Shown: positions 1-8,816 of the stretch, one piece after another
Numbering within the stretch: the first letter of the stretch is position 1
How the letters are laid out: the number at the start of each line of letters is the position of its first letter
Origin: Streptomyces antarcticus
Lineage (GTDB): Bacteria; Actinomycetota; Actinomycetes; Streptomycetales; Streptomycetaceae
Direction of reading: 5' to 3'
NCBI RefSeq assembly: GCF_026627255.1
Contig: NZ_JAPNLM010000027.1
Coordinates: forward strand, 1-64,000
Length of the DNA: 64,000 bases
Notes under the pieces: model-generated
Database searches by the model: none
What the model saw: only the letters and a program-made list of their open reading frames with translations
Told to the model about the DNA's origin: nothing
Program-made: the position numbers and the translations under genes

Positions 1-50
1 GTCCCACCCCTCCTGACGCCCCCGACGCCCCGGCGGGAGGCACCGCCTGA
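1..50 (+). CDS. nuoI: NADH-quinone oxidoreductase subunit I, C-terminal tail (partial)
   Basis: Only the last 15 codons and the stop are inside the window. They encode a Pro/Ala/Asp-rich tail ending in AGGTA, and the TGA stop overlaps the nuoJ start as TGATG. The identification rests on the nuoI-nuoJ order of complex I operons, because the ferredoxin domain lies outside the window. A low-complexity tail after the ferredoxin domain is common in streptomycete NuoI. Confidence 0.6.
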   Translation, partial: PTPPDAPDAPAGGTA

Positions 51-745
51 TGTTCACCGCCCACTTCGCCGCCGCGGCCGCGGCCACCGCGCCCGCCGCC
101 GCGCAGGCACCCGGCTTCCTCTCGCCGACCGGCGTCGAGATCGCCTTCGTTCTCGTCGGCCTCGCCACGCTCGGCGCCGCCCTCGTCACGGTCACCACCA
201 AACAGCTGGTGCACGCCGCCCTCTGGCTCGTCGTCGCGCTCGGCGGCATCGCCGTCGAGTACCTGCTGCTGACCGCCGAGTTCATCGCCTGGGTCCAGGT
301 CCTGATCTACCTCGGCTCCGTGGTCGTCCTCCTCCTCTTCGGGCTGATGCTCACCAAGGCCCCCATCGGCCGCTCCCCGGACGCGGACTCCGGCAACCGG
401 CCCGTCGCCCTCGGCGTCGCGGTCGTCGCCGCCGTCGCGCTCGTCTGGGTTGTCGTCGACGCCTTCCGCACCACGTGGATCGACCTCGACGGCCCGGTCC
501 AGGGCTCCACGAAGGTCTCCGGCGAGATCCTCTTCCAGCACTGGGTGCTGCCCTTCGAGGCGCTGTCCGTGCTCCTCCTCGCGGCCCTGATCGGCGCCAT
601 CGTGCTGTCCCGCAGGAACGACCCGGCCGAGACCACCCCGGCCGAGACCACCCCGGCCGAGGCCACCCCCGCCGTCACCCCCCAGGCCGCCGCCCCCGAG
701 GCCCCGGCCCCCGAGGCCCCGGCCGACAAGAAGGGCCGGCGCTGA
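50..745 (+). CDS. nuoJ: NADH-quinone oxidoreductase subunit J
   Basis: Membrane subunit of proton-pumping complex I (NDH-1). The 231-residue product has about five hydrophobic segments. The first begins near residue 30 (VEIAFVLVGLATLGAA). A segment near residue 80 carries the family-typical run WVQVLIYLGSVVVLLLFGLML, followed by a loop and two further helices. The C-terminus from about residue 195 is a soluble Ala/Pro/Glu/Thr-rich tail with repeated ETTPA units, an accessory extension compared with short enterobacterial NuoJ. The start ATG overlaps the preceding stop and follows GGGAGG. It is translationally coupled to nuoK through TGATG. Confidence 0.95.
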   Translation: MFTAHFAAAAAATAPAAAQAPGFLSPTGVEIAFVLVGLATLGAALVTVTTKQLVHAALWLVVALGGIAVEYLLLTAEFIAWVQVLIYLGSVVVLLLFGLMLTKAPIGRSPDADSGNRPVALGVAVVAAVALVWVVVDAFRTTWIDLDGPVQGSTKVSGEILFQHWVLPFEALSVLLLAALIGAIVLSRRNDPAETTPAETTPAEATPAVTPQAAAPEAPAPEAPADKKGRR

Positions 746-1137
746 TGCACCTCGCCTACCCCGCCGTCCTCGCGGCGCTCCTCTTCTGCACGGGCCTGTA
801 CGGAGTCCTGGCCCGCCGCAACGCCATCCTGGTCCTGATGTCCGTCGAGCTGATGCTCAACGCCGTCAACCTCAACCTGGTGGCCTTCGACGTGTGGCTG
901 CGCGACGCCCTGCACGCCGGCCAGGCCCTGACCCTCTTCACCATCGCCATCGCCGCCGCCGAGATCGGCATCGGCCTCGCCATCGTGCTGATGGTCTACC
1001 GCAACCGCGGCACCTCGGACGTCGACCGGATGCGCGACACCGCCGAAGGCCACGAGCCCGACCGGACCGCCGCCACCGGCACCCCCACAGCCACCGGCTC
1101 CGGTACCGGCACCGCACGCCCGGAGGCCGCCGCGTGA
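745..1137 (+). CDS. nuoK: NADH-quinone oxidoreductase subunit K
   Basis: Small complex I membrane subunit (MrpC/NuoK family), 130 residues. Three transmembrane helices fill the first 100 residues. The family signature lies around residues 30-45 (LMSVELMLNAVNLNLVAF) and includes the conserved intramembrane Glu. A second conserved Glu sits in the AAAEIGIGLAIV segment. The last 30 residues (Thr/Gly/Pro-rich) extend beyond the usual 100-residue length. ATG overlaps the nuoJ stop, and the TGA overlaps the GTG start of nuoL. Confidence 0.96.
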   Translation: MHLAYPAVLAALLFCTGLYGVLARRNAILVLMSVELMLNAVNLNLVAFDVWLRDALHAGQALTLFTIAIAAAEIGIGLAIVLMVYRNRGTSDVDRMRDTAEGHEPDRTAATGTPTATGSGTGTARPEAAA

Positions 1138-3230
1138 GCACCACGACCCTCGCCGTACTCGTCCCCCTCCTGCCCTTCCTGGGCGCGGTGGCGGGACTGC
1201 TCTTCGGCCGCACCGCCCCCGGCTTCGTCCGGCCCCTCGCCATCCTCCCCACGCTGGCCGCCGCCGTCCTGGCCGTGCTCGTCGCCCTCCGCCAGGGCGG
1301 TGGCCAGGCGATCGACACCGCGACCGAGCTGACCCCGACCGGCTCGGTGCCGATCGAGCTGTCGCTCTACCTGGACGGCTTCGCCGTGCTGGTCGCCGTA
1401 CTGGTCGGGGTCGTCGCCACGTGCGTACAGCTCTACTCCACGGCGTACCTCCGCGAGGACCCGCGCTACCCGTCGTACGCCGCCCTGGTCTCCCTGTTCA
1501 CCTCCGCCATGCTGCTCGTCGTCTACTCCGGCGACCTGATGGTGCTGCTCGTCGGCTGGGAAGTCATGGGCATCTGCTCGTACTTCCTGGTCGGGCACTA
1601 CTGGGAGACCGAGGCGGCCCGCTCGGCCTCCCTGAAGGCCTTCCTCGTCACCAAGCTCGGCGACGTTCCCTTCCTGATCGGCCTGTTCGCGCTCGCCACC
1701 GACGCCGGTTCGTTCCGGATCACCAAGATCCTCGACACCGTCGCCGCGGGCGGCCTCGACCACCCGACGCTGATCGCGCTGCTGCTCCTCGCCGGCGTCG
1801 CGGGCAAGTCCGCGCAGTTCCCGCTGCACACCTGGCTCCCCGACGCCATGGCGGGCCCGACCCCGGTCTCCGCACTGATCCACGCCGCGACGATGGTGGC
1901 CGCCGGCGTCTACTTCGTCGCCCGCCTCCTGCCGGTCTTCGCGGCCTCCCGAGCCGCGCTGGTGGCCATGGCCGTCATGGCGGCCGTCACGATGGTCGGC
2001 TCCGGCCTCGCCGCCCTCGCGCAGGACGACATCAAGCGCGTCCTCGCCTATTCCACGATCGGCCAGCTCGGCTACATGACCGGCGCCCTGGCCGTCGGCG
2101 ACCGCGGGGCAGCCGTCTTCCACCTCCTGTCGCACGGCGCCTTCAAGGCGCTGCTGTTCCTCGGCGCGGGCGTGATCATCCACGCCGCCGGTACGAACTC
2201 CCTCGCCGCCATGTCCCGGATGAGCGGCCTCGCCCGGCGCATCCCCGACGCCTTCTGGACGATGACGATCGCGCTGCTCGCGCTCGCCGCAATCCCGCCC
2301 TTCGCCGGCTTCTTCTCCAAGGAAGCCGTCCTCGTCGCCGCCGAGCACGCCGCCACCGGCCATTCGGAGTTCGCCCCCAGCGCCGCCGGCTGGCTGGTCC
2401 TGGTCGCCGGTGTGCTGACCGCCCTGCTCACCGCCGCCTACGCCACCCGGCTGTGGCTCATGGCCTTCCGCGGCCGGGGCGCGAGCGCCCCCGACCACGG
2501 CAAGGAGCCCCTCGCCATGACGGGCGTGCTGTGGCTGCTGGCGATCCCCTCGGTCGGCTTCGGCCTCGCGGCGGGCCCCCTCGCCGACTGGTTCGACGGC
2601 GGGCGGCTCACCCCGACCCTTGCCACCTCGATCCTCGGCACGGGCGCCGCCGCCATCGGCGCGATGCTCACCTACGCCCTCTGGCAGCGCGCCACCGCCA
2701 AGGCCGCCACCGCCCCCGCCGCCATCGGCCCCGCGGCAGCAGCCGCGGCCGGCCCCGGCCCCTCCGCGGCCCCCGGGACCGCGGCCGCCCCCGTCGCCGA
2801 ACGGCCCGCCGCCGTCGCCGCAACGGTGTCCGCCGCCACCGCAGCCGCCGAGTCCGCCGCCGAGACCCCCGAGGTCGCGCAGGTCGCCCACACGCACCCC
2901 GCCGTCCCCGCGGGACCCGCCGCCGACCCCGGACGGGCCCTCCTCGGCCCGCTCCACCGCCACGCGGCCGACGGCTTCCACCTCGACGCCGTCTACGACC
3001 GGCTGTTCGTCCGCCCCGTCCTGGCGGCCGCGAGCCTCGTCCGCTTCCTCGACCGCGAGGTCGTGGACACGTACGTCCGCGGCGCGGGCGCCGGCCCCCG
3101 GCTGCTCGGCGGCCTCGTACGCCGCGCCCAGACCGGCAACGTGCAGAGCTACCTGAGCGCCCTGCTCGCCGGCGCCGTGGTCCTGGCGATCGCCACCGCC
3201 GTCCTCGCCAACGTCAACGCCGGATCGTGA
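1134..3230 (+). CDS. nuoL: NADH-quinone oxidoreductase subunit L
   Basis: Largest antiporter-like proton-channel subunit of complex I, 698 residues. The GTG start overlaps the nuoK stop by 4 nt (GTGA) and gives MSTTTLAVLVPLLPF. Typical features are LVGWEVMGICSYFLVG (residues about 140-155), the TM7-8 region GKSAQFPLHTWLPDAMAGPT with its conserved Lys and His, and the DDIKRVLAYSTIGQLGYM loop. Oddity: residues about 515-600 are an Ala/Pro/Glu low-complexity insert, interrupting the region before the long amphipathic helix and the last membrane helix (LSALLAGAVVLAIATAVLA). This makes the protein roughly 60-90 residues longer than most NuoL. Confidence 0.96.
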   Translation: MSTTTLAVLVPLLPFLGAVAGLLFGRTAPGFVRPLAILPTLAAAVLAVLVALRQGGGQAIDTATELTPTGSVPIELSLYLDGFAVLVAVLVGVVATCVQLYSTAYLREDPRYPSYAALVSLFTSAMLLVVYSGDLMVLLVGWEVMGICSYFLVGHYWETEAARSASLKAFLVTKLGDVPFLIGLFALATDAGSFRITKILDTVAAGGLDHPTLIALLLLAGVAGKSAQFPLHTWLPDAMAGPTPVSALIHAATMVAAGVYFVARLLPVFAASRAALVAMAVMAAVTMVGSGLAALAQDDIKRVLAYSTIGQLGYMTGALAVGDRGAAVFHLLSHGAFKALLFLGAGVIIHAAGTNSLAAMSRMSGLARRIPDAFWTMTIALLALAAIPPFAGFFSKEAVLVAAEHAATGHSEFAPSAAGWLVLVAGVLTALLTAAYATRLWLMAFRGRGASAPDHGKEPLAMTGVLWLLAIPSVGFGLAAGPLADWFDGGRLTPTLATSILGTGAAAIGAMLTYALWQRATAKAATAPAAIGPAAAAAAGPGPSAAPGTAAAPVAERPAAVAATVSAATAAAESAAETPEVAQVAHTHPAVPAGPAADPGRALLGPLHRHAADGFHLDAVYDRLFVRPVLAAASLVRFLDREVVDTYVRGAGAGPRLLGGLVRRAQTGNVQSYLSALLAGAVVLAIATAVLANVNAGS

Positions 3231-4873
3231 GCCGTGAGTCAGCCGTGATTGATATCAGCCCGTCCGTGATGCAGTTCCTTCTGGCGTTCATCGTGGCCGC
3301 ACCACTCCTCGGCGCCGCCGCGGCCCTCCTGCCGGCCCCGCCCGGACTCAAGGGTCGCAGCCCCGAACAGGCCGTGCTGCGCCACGGCGTGACCGTCACC
3401 GGCGTGATCCTCGCCGCGGCCATCGCCCTCGCCCTGGGCTTCGACCACGACGCCCCGGCCCGCTTCCAGGCGACGACGGACATCAGCTGGATCCAGGCGC
3501 TGAACGTCCGGATCCACCTCGGCGTCGACGGCATCTCGCTCCCCCTCCTCCTGATGACCGCGCTGCTGTTCTTCCTCTGCGCGCTCTACAGCTACTTCAA
3601 GCTCCCCGAGGGCCCCTCCCCGAAGGCCTTCATCGCCCTGCTGCTCGTCCTGGAGTCCGGCACCCTCGCGACCTTCGCCGTCCTCGACCTGCTGCTCTTC
3701 TTCCTCGCCTTCGAGATGGTCCTCATCCCGATGTACTTCCTCATCGCCCGCTGGGGCCGATCGGAAGGTGTGGCGGGGAGCGCCTCCGCCAGGGGTGGTG
3801 GCCGGGAGACGGGCGGGAGGAAGGCCGCCGCCTGGAAGTTCATCCTCTACACCCTCCTCGGCTCCGTCGTCATGCTGCTCGGCCTGCTGCTCATCGGACT
3901 GAACAGCGGCACTTTCGACATGGTGGCACTCGCCTCTGACAACGGCCGCGAACTGTCCCGCACCACCCAGCTCCTGGCCGTCCTCGCCATCGGGACCGGC
4001 CTCGCCGTGAAGACCCCGATGTGGCCGCTGCACAGCTGGCTCCCGGACGCCCACACCGCCGCCCCCACCGTCGGCTCCGTCCTGCTGGCCGGCGTCCTGC
4101 TGAAGATGGGCACGTACGGGTTCGTCCGCATCCTGATCCCCGTCACCCCCGACGGCATGGCCGCGTTCGCCCCCTACCTGGGCGCCTTCGCCGCCGTCGG
4201 CATCGTCTACGGATCCCTCGCCTGCCTCGCGCTGGCCCGCAAGGGAGGCAAGGGCGACCTCAAGCGCCTCATCGCGTACTCCTCCGTCGGCCACATGGGC
4301 TTCGTACTCCTCGGCATCGCGTCGATGACCCCCACCGGCGTCAACGGCGCGCTCTTCGCCAACATCGCCCACGGCCTGATCACCGGCCTCCTCTTCTTCC
4401 TGGTCGGCGCCCTCAAGGACCGCTACGGCACCGCCGACCTCGACACCCTCGCCGGAGCCACCGGCGCCGCCCTCTACGGCCGCGCCCCGCGCCTCGGCGC
4501 GCTCCTCGCCTTCGCCGCCGTCGCTTCCCTCGGCCTGCCCGGCCTGGCCGGCTTCTGGGGCGAGATGCTGGCCCTGTTCGGCGCCTTCGACCCGGCCGGG
4601 GGGCTGCCGCGCCCCGCGTTCCTGACCTACACGGCCGTCGGCGCGTTCGGCACGCTGCTCACTGCCGCGTACCTTCTGATCGTCGTGCGGCGCGTCTGCA
4701 TGGGCGACCCGAAGGCCGGTCCCGAACTCGCCGTCGCGGACGTCCAGCGCTATGAGTTCGCCGCCTGGACCCCGCTCGCCGCCCTCACCGTCCTCGCCGG
4801 CCTGTGGCCCGCGGTCCTCCTCGGCCTCACCGACCCGGCCGTCCAGAAGCTCCTCGCAGGAGGCACCTCATGA
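3227..4873 (+). CDS. nuoM: NADH-quinone oxidoreductase subunit M
   Basis: Antiporter-like proton channel of complex I, 548 residues from GTG 3227, which overlaps the nuoL stop as GTGA. A GTG at 3245 is the alternative start, and neither has a strong ribosome site. Visible family motifs are FLAFEMVLIPMYFLIARWG (the TM5 Glu), AVKTPMWPLHSWLPDAHT, the DLKRLIAYSSVGHMGFVLLG loop and SLGLPGLAGFWGEMLALFG. The cytoplasmic loop at residues about 178-203 carries a Gly/Arg/Ser-rich stretch slightly longer than in E. coli NuoM. The stop overlaps the nuoN start (ATGA). Confidence 0.95.
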   Translation: MSRESAVIDISPSVMQFLLAFIVAAPLLGAAAALLPAPPGLKGRSPEQAVLRHGVTVTGVILAAAIALALGFDHDAPARFQATTDISWIQALNVRIHLGVDGISLPLLLMTALLFFLCALYSYFKLPEGPSPKAFIALLLVLESGTLATFAVLDLLLFFLAFEMVLIPMYFLIARWGRSEGVAGSASARGGGRETGGRKAAAWKFILYTLLGSVVMLLGLLLIGLNSGTFDMVALASDNGRELSRTTQLLAVLAIGTGLAVKTPMWPLHSWLPDAHTAAPTVGSVLLAGVLLKMGTYGFVRILIPVTPDGMAAFAPYLGAFAAVGIVYGSLACLALARKGGKGDLKRLIAYSSVGHMGFVLLGIASMTPTGVNGALFANIAHGLITGLLFFLVGALKDRYGTADLDTLAGATGAALYGRAPRLGALLAFAAVASLGLPGLAGFWGEMLALFGAFDPAGGLPRPAFLTYTAVGAFGTLLTAAYLLIVVRRVCMGDPKAGPELAVADVQRYEFAAWTPLAALTVLAGLWPAVLLGLTDPAVQKLLAGGTS

Positions 4874-6417
4874 CGGCCCTCGCGGTCCTCGCCGCCGAGA
4901 CCCCGAACCTGGTCCAGTCCGTCGACTGGCTCGCCATCGCGCCCGTCGTCATCACCGCCGCCGTCGGCCTGGCCGTGCTGGTCGCCGACCTCTTCGTACC
5001 GGAGCACCGCAAGGGCGTCCTCGGCTGGGTCTCCGTGGCCGGCCTCGCCGCCGCGACCGCCGCCCTGCTGCCGCTGCGCGCCGGCGACCGCACCACCTTC
5101 TGCCTCACCGGCGACCCGGCCGCCTGCAGCTACACCGCCGACCACTTCGCGCTCGTCGTCCAGTTCCTGGTCCTGGCCGGCGCCCTGATCACCGCGCTGC
5201 TGTCGGTCACCGCCGTCCGCGACGCGCGCATGCCGGCCGGCGAGTACTGGTTCCTGCTGCTCTCCTCCGCCGCCGGCGCGGCCCTGCTGCCCGCCTCCCG
5301 TGACCTCGCGACCCTGATCGTCGCCCTCGAAGTCGCCTCGCTGCCCGCCTTCGCCCTCGTCGGCATGCGCCGCGGCGACCGGCTCTCCTCCGAGGCCGCG
5401 CTCAAGTTCTTCCTGTCCTCCGTCACGGCCACCGCCGTGTCCCTGATGGGCGTCAGCTTCGTCTACGCCGCCACCGGATCCCTGCACCTCAGCCAGGTCG
5501 CCGACCGCCTCGAAGACGTCCCCGGGCAGCTCGACACCCTCGCCATGGCCGGCGTCGCGCTCACCCTCGTCGGCTTCGCCTTCAAGACCGCGGCCGTCCC
5601 CTTCCACTTCTGGGTCCCCGACACCTACGTGGGCGCCCCCCTGCCCATCGCGGGCTACCTCTCGGTGATCGGCAAGGCCGTCGGCTTCACCGGTCTCATC
5701 CTCGTGACGGTGATCGCCTTCCCGGCGTACTCCGACATCTGGGGTCCGGCCCTCGCCGTCCTCGCCGCCCTCACCATGACCCTCGGCAACGCCGCCGCCC
5801 TGCGCCAGTCCGCCGACCGGCCGAACAGCGCCGTACGCCTCCTCGCCTGGTCCTCGGTCGGCCAGGCCGGCTACCTGCTGGTCCCGATCGCGGCCGCCGC
5901 GTACTCCGGGCGCGACCAGATCGGCTCCACCGTCGCCTACGCCCTCATGTACGCGGCCGTGAACCTCGGCGCCTTCGCCGTCGCCGCGCTGGTCGCCCGC
6001 ACCAAGCCGCTCCAGCGGATCAGCGACTACCGCGGCCTGTACGCCGAGCGCCCCCTCGCCGCCCTCTCGCTGGCCTTCTTCCTGCTCTGCCTGGCCGGCC
6101 TGCCACCGGGCCTCATCGGCCTCTTCGCCAAGGTCACCGTCTTCCGGTCCGCGGTCGACGCGGGCCTGGGCTGGCTGGCCGTCGTCATGGCGGTCAACGT
6201 CGTCCTCGCCCTGTACTACTACCTGCGCTGGACCGCGCTGCTGTTCCGCGCGTCGGAAGCCGCCGAGACCCCCGCCGAATCCCCGGCCGCCGCCCCCGCG
6301 CGGGCCCCGTGGCCGGTGACGGCCGCGATCGTGATCACCGCCGTGACCGCCGTGGCGCTCTCGGGCGCCCCGCAGCTGGTCCTGCGCTTCGCGTCGGGGT
6401 CGCTCTTCCCCCAGTAA
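4870..6417 (+). CDS. nuoN: NADH-quinone oxidoreductase subunit N
   Basis: Third antiporter-like subunit and last gene of the complex I operon, 515 residues. The ATG at 4870 has an excellent AGGAGG ribosome site. Key sequences are LIVALEVASLPAFALVGMRR (TM5 Glu), FKTAAVPFHFWVPDTYVGAP (TM7-8 Lys and His), SAVRLLAWSSVGQAGYLLV and FFLLCLAGLPPGLIGLFAK. A short Ala/Pro-rich stretch precedes the final helix. The next gene is 249 nt downstream, so the operon probably ends here. Confidence 0.96.
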   Translation: MTALAVLAAETPNLVQSVDWLAIAPVVITAAVGLAVLVADLFVPEHRKGVLGWVSVAGLAAATAALLPLRAGDRTTFCLTGDPAACSYTADHFALVVQFLVLAGALITALLSVTAVRDARMPAGEYWFLLLSSAAGAALLPASRDLATLIVALEVASLPAFALVGMRRGDRLSSEAALKFFLSSVTATAVSLMGVSFVYAATGSLHLSQVADRLEDVPGQLDTLAMAGVALTLVGFAFKTAAVPFHFWVPDTYVGAPLPIAGYLSVIGKAVGFTGLILVTVIAFPAYSDIWGPALAVLAALTMTLGNAAALRQSADRPNSAVRLLAWSSVGQAGYLLVPIAAAAYSGRDQIGSTVAYALMYAAVNLGAFAVAALVARTKPLQRISDYRGLYAERPLAALSLAFFLLCLAGLPPGLIGLFAKVTVFRSAVDAGLGWLAVVMAVNVVLALYYYLRWTALLFRASEAAETPAESPAAAPARAPWPVTAAIVITAVTAVALSGAPQLVLRFASGSLFPQ

Positions 6418-6666
6418 CCCCCACGCCGGTCCGCGCGCCAGCCGTACGAAGGGCCCCCCGGGCGCCGTAACCCGTACGGAGCAACGGCCGCCGCCGCCCG
6501 CACCGCCCCCACCGCCCCGGCCCCGGGGGCGGCCGCCCCCGCGCGCCCTGGGAACCCCACGCCCCCACCTCGCGTTGACCAGGAAGGGAGGGTCCACTGG
6601 ACCGTAGGCCCTCCGATCCACAGATCCTGGACGGGTCCCCCTGCCGCACCACTTGGAGGGCGTACC

Positions 6667-7530
6667 GTGCACCGCCGGCACAACGGGCTCAAGACCGCCG
6701 TACTCCTCGGCGGGATGTCCGCACTCATCATCGTCATCGGAAGCTTCTTCGGACGGACCGGCCTGATCGTCGCCGTCCTGATCGCCCTCGGGACGAACGC
6801 GTACGCGTACTGGAACAGCGACAAGCTGGCCCTCCGCGCGATGCGCGCCCGCCCCGTCAGCGAGTTCGAGGCGCCCGATCTCTACCGCATGGTGCGCGAG
6901 CTCTCCACGTCCGCGCGCCAGCCCATGCCACGGCTCTACATCTCGCCGACCGAGGCCCCCAACGCCTTCGCCACCGGCCGCAACCCGCGCAACGCCGCGG
7001 TCTGCTGCACCGAGGGCATCCTGCGCATCCTCGACGAGCGCGAGCTGCGCGGGGTCATCGGCCATGAGCTGAGCCACGTCTACAACCGGGACATCCTGAT
7101 CTCGTCGGTCGCCGGAGCACTCGCCTCGGTGATCATGTTCCTGGTCAACTTCGCCTGGCTGATCCCCGTCGGCCGGTCGAACGACGACGAGGGCCCCGGC
7201 CTCTTCGGCATGCTGCTGATCATGATCCTGGGCCCGCTGGCCGCCTCCGTGATCCAGCTGGCCATCAGCCGCTCCCGCGAGTACGAGGCCGACGCGTCGG
7301 GCGCCCAGCTCACCGGCGACCCGCTGGCCCTGGCCAGCGCCCTGCGCAAGCTCGACGCGGGCACCAAGCAGCTCCCGCTGCCCGCCGAACCCCGGCTGGA
7401 GACGGCGAGCCACATGATGATCGCCAACCCGTTCCGCCCGGGAGAAGGGCTCTCCAACATGTTCTCCACCCACCCCCCGATGGCCGAGCGCATCGCCCGG
7501 CTCGAACAGATGGCAGGCCGCAGGCAGTGA
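6667..7530 (+). CDS. htpX: HtpX-like M48 membrane metalloprotease
   Basis: Zinc-dependent integral membrane endopeptidase of family M48B, involved in quality control of membrane proteins, 287 residues. The GTG start follows GGAGG. Two N-terminal hydrophobic segments (about 13-45) are followed by the catalytic motif HELSH at 133-137 and the third zinc ligand in SREYEADASGA (Glu205). Two more hydrophobic stretches at about 146-168 and 180-200 match HtpX topology. The C-terminus has the conserved FSTHPPMAERIARLE. Its stop overlaps the next gene by GTGA, so the two are co-translated. The upstream gap holds a TTGACC hexamer at 6574 but no convincing -10 at normal spacing. Confidence 0.93.
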   Translation: MHRRHNGLKTAVLLGGMSALIIVIGSFFGRTGLIVAVLIALGTNAYAYWNSDKLALRAMRARPVSEFEAPDLYRMVRELSTSARQPMPRLYISPTEAPNAFATGRNPRNAAVCCTEGILRILDERELRGVIGHELSHVYNRDILISSVAGALASVIMFLVNFAWLIPVGRSNDDEGPGLFGMLLIMILGPLAASVIQLAISRSREYEADASGAQLTGDPLALASALRKLDAGTKQLPLPAEPRLETASHMMIANPFRPGEGLSNMFSTHPPMAERIARLEQMAGRRQ

Positions 7531-7919
7531 ATACAATCCTGAACGTCATTTGGCTCGTGCTGAGCGGCATCTGGCTGTTCCTGGGCTATGTCCTGGCCGG
7601 TGTCCTGCTCTGCATCACCATCATCGGCATCCCCTTCGGGATCGCCGCCTTCCGCATCGCGATCTACGCCCTGTGGCCCTTCGGCTACACCACGGTCGAA
7701 CGGCGTGACGCGGGCGCCCCGTCCTGCGTGGGCAACGTCCTGTGGCTGGTCCTGGCGGGCTGGTGGCTGGCCCTGGGCCACATCGTCACCGGCATCGCCC
7801 TCTGCGTCACGATCATCGGCATCCCCTTCGGCATCGCCAACTTCAAGATGGTCCCGCTCTCCCTGCTCCCGCTGGGCCGCGAGATCGTCCCGACGGACGC
7901 GCCGTTCGCCTCGCGCTGA
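7527..7919 (+). CDS. YccF-type (DUF307) inner membrane protein
   Basis: 130-residue membrane protein with two copies of the YccF domain motif: LCITIIGIPFGIAAFRIA at about 33-50 and LCVTIIGIPFGIANFKMV at about 92-109. Each is preceded by a hydrophobic segment (NVIWLVLSGIWLFLGYVLAG and NVLWLVLAGWWLALGHIVTG). The duplicated architecture is typical of the family. Its function is unknown. It is translationally coupled to htpX, which suggests a membrane-quality role, but this is inference only. Confidence 0.88.
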   Translation: MNTILNVIWLVLSGIWLFLGYVLAGVLLCITIIGIPFGIAAFRIAIYALWPFGYTTVERRDAGAPSCVGNVLWLVLAGWWLALGHIVTGIALCVTIIGIPFGIANFKMVPLSLLPLGREIVPTDAPFASR

Positions 7920-8017
7920 GCCGGTACGACCCTGAGGGACAAGCACGTCGAGGTCGTCCTCGACCGAGTTGTCCACAGGGTGAGCGCGCTGTCGGTGGAG
8001 TCGGTCACCATGAACGC

Positions 8018-8542
8018 ATGAACGACACCGAGCAGTTGCTGGAGCAAGTCGCGGACCACGTCCGCCACCGCGCGCGGGACGACGGAGAACCGCTGCCCGC
8101 GCCCCTGGAGGCCGGGGAGGTCGCCCGGACCGAGCGCATACTCGGCTTCACCCTGCCCCCGCTGCTCGCCGGGCTCCACACCAGCGTCGGAGACGGCGGA
8201 TTCGGCCCGGAGAACGGGCTGCTGCCGCTGCGGGAGGTCGTGCGGACGTACGAGGCCCAGCGCGTGTCCGGATGGCGCTGGCCGGAGGCCGTGCTGCCGG
8301 TGGCCGACTTCGGCTGCGGCATGTGGGTGTGCGTCGACTGCCGGTCGGAAGGCGCCCAAGTCCTCCTGTTCGACCCGAATCCGGGGGATCCCGACCTCGC
8401 CTGGTTCGTCGACAGCCCCAGCCTGGCCGAGTGGCTCCGCGGCTGGATCGACGGCACCGCCTGGTACTGCGAGGACTCGGCCGCGGGAGAGGAGTACGAC
8501 CTGGACCCCACGCCCTGGGCCGAGTTCAGAACCCGGATCTGA
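8018..8542 (+). CDS. SMI1/KNR4 family protein
   Basis: 174-residue soluble protein with SMI1/KNR4 (SUKH) features: ERILGFTLPPLLAGLHTSVGDGGFGPENGLLPL near residues 33-65, which matches the family pattern of an amphipathic start, a Pro-Leu pair and a YxxxNGGxGP-like turn, then the Trp/Asp-rich strand VLPVADFGCGMWVCVDC. SUKH proteins are often immunity proteins of polymorphic toxin systems, but no toxin gene is adjacent, so that role is not supported here. ATG 8018 is preferred because the reading frame upstream is not conserved-looking; no strong ribosome site is visible. Probably monocistronic. Confidence 0.75.
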   Translation: MNDTEQLLEQVADHVRHRARDDGEPLPAPLEAGEVARTERILGFTLPPLLAGLHTSVGDGGFGPENGLLPLREVVRTYEAQRVSGWRWPEAVLPVADFGCGMWVCVDCRSEGAQVLLFDPNPGDPDLAWFVDSPSLAEWLRGWIDGTAWYCEDSAAGEEYDLDPTPWAEFRTRI

Positions 8543-8816
8543 ACCCCGGCCGTACGGGGCGGGCCAACGCGCCCCGCCCCCCGCCTCCCGCACCTGCCGT
8601 CCCGAAACGCCCGGCCCGCCGGCCGGCACCACACAGCCGGACAGCCCGACCGCTGCCACGGCCCGGCCCTTGACAGCTGAACCGAGAGCCCACACAGGGG
8701 CATTCGCGATCGCGCAGCCCCCCAGCGCCCCGGAAGCAGGGGAGCCCGATCACACCCCGGCCCCGGGCCCGCCCGCCCGCCCAGGGACCGCACGACGGGC
8801 TGGTCAGCGGTCCGCA

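Noticed and set aside
996..2981. 661-codon open frame on the minus strand opposite nuoL
   Set aside because: Composition is Gly/Arg/Glu/Asp/His as in all antisense shadows of GC-rich genes, it has no recognisable motif, and it lies wholly opposite a clear NuoL.
4750..7536. 928-codon minus-strand frame spanning nuoN and htpX
   Set aside because: Antisense shadow: it covers two conserved genes and the gap between them, and has no domain or ribosome site.
8669..8720. TTGACA promoter pointing right at 8669
   Set aside because: No -10 at proper spacing and no plus-strand gene follows; only the antisense of the SulP gene.
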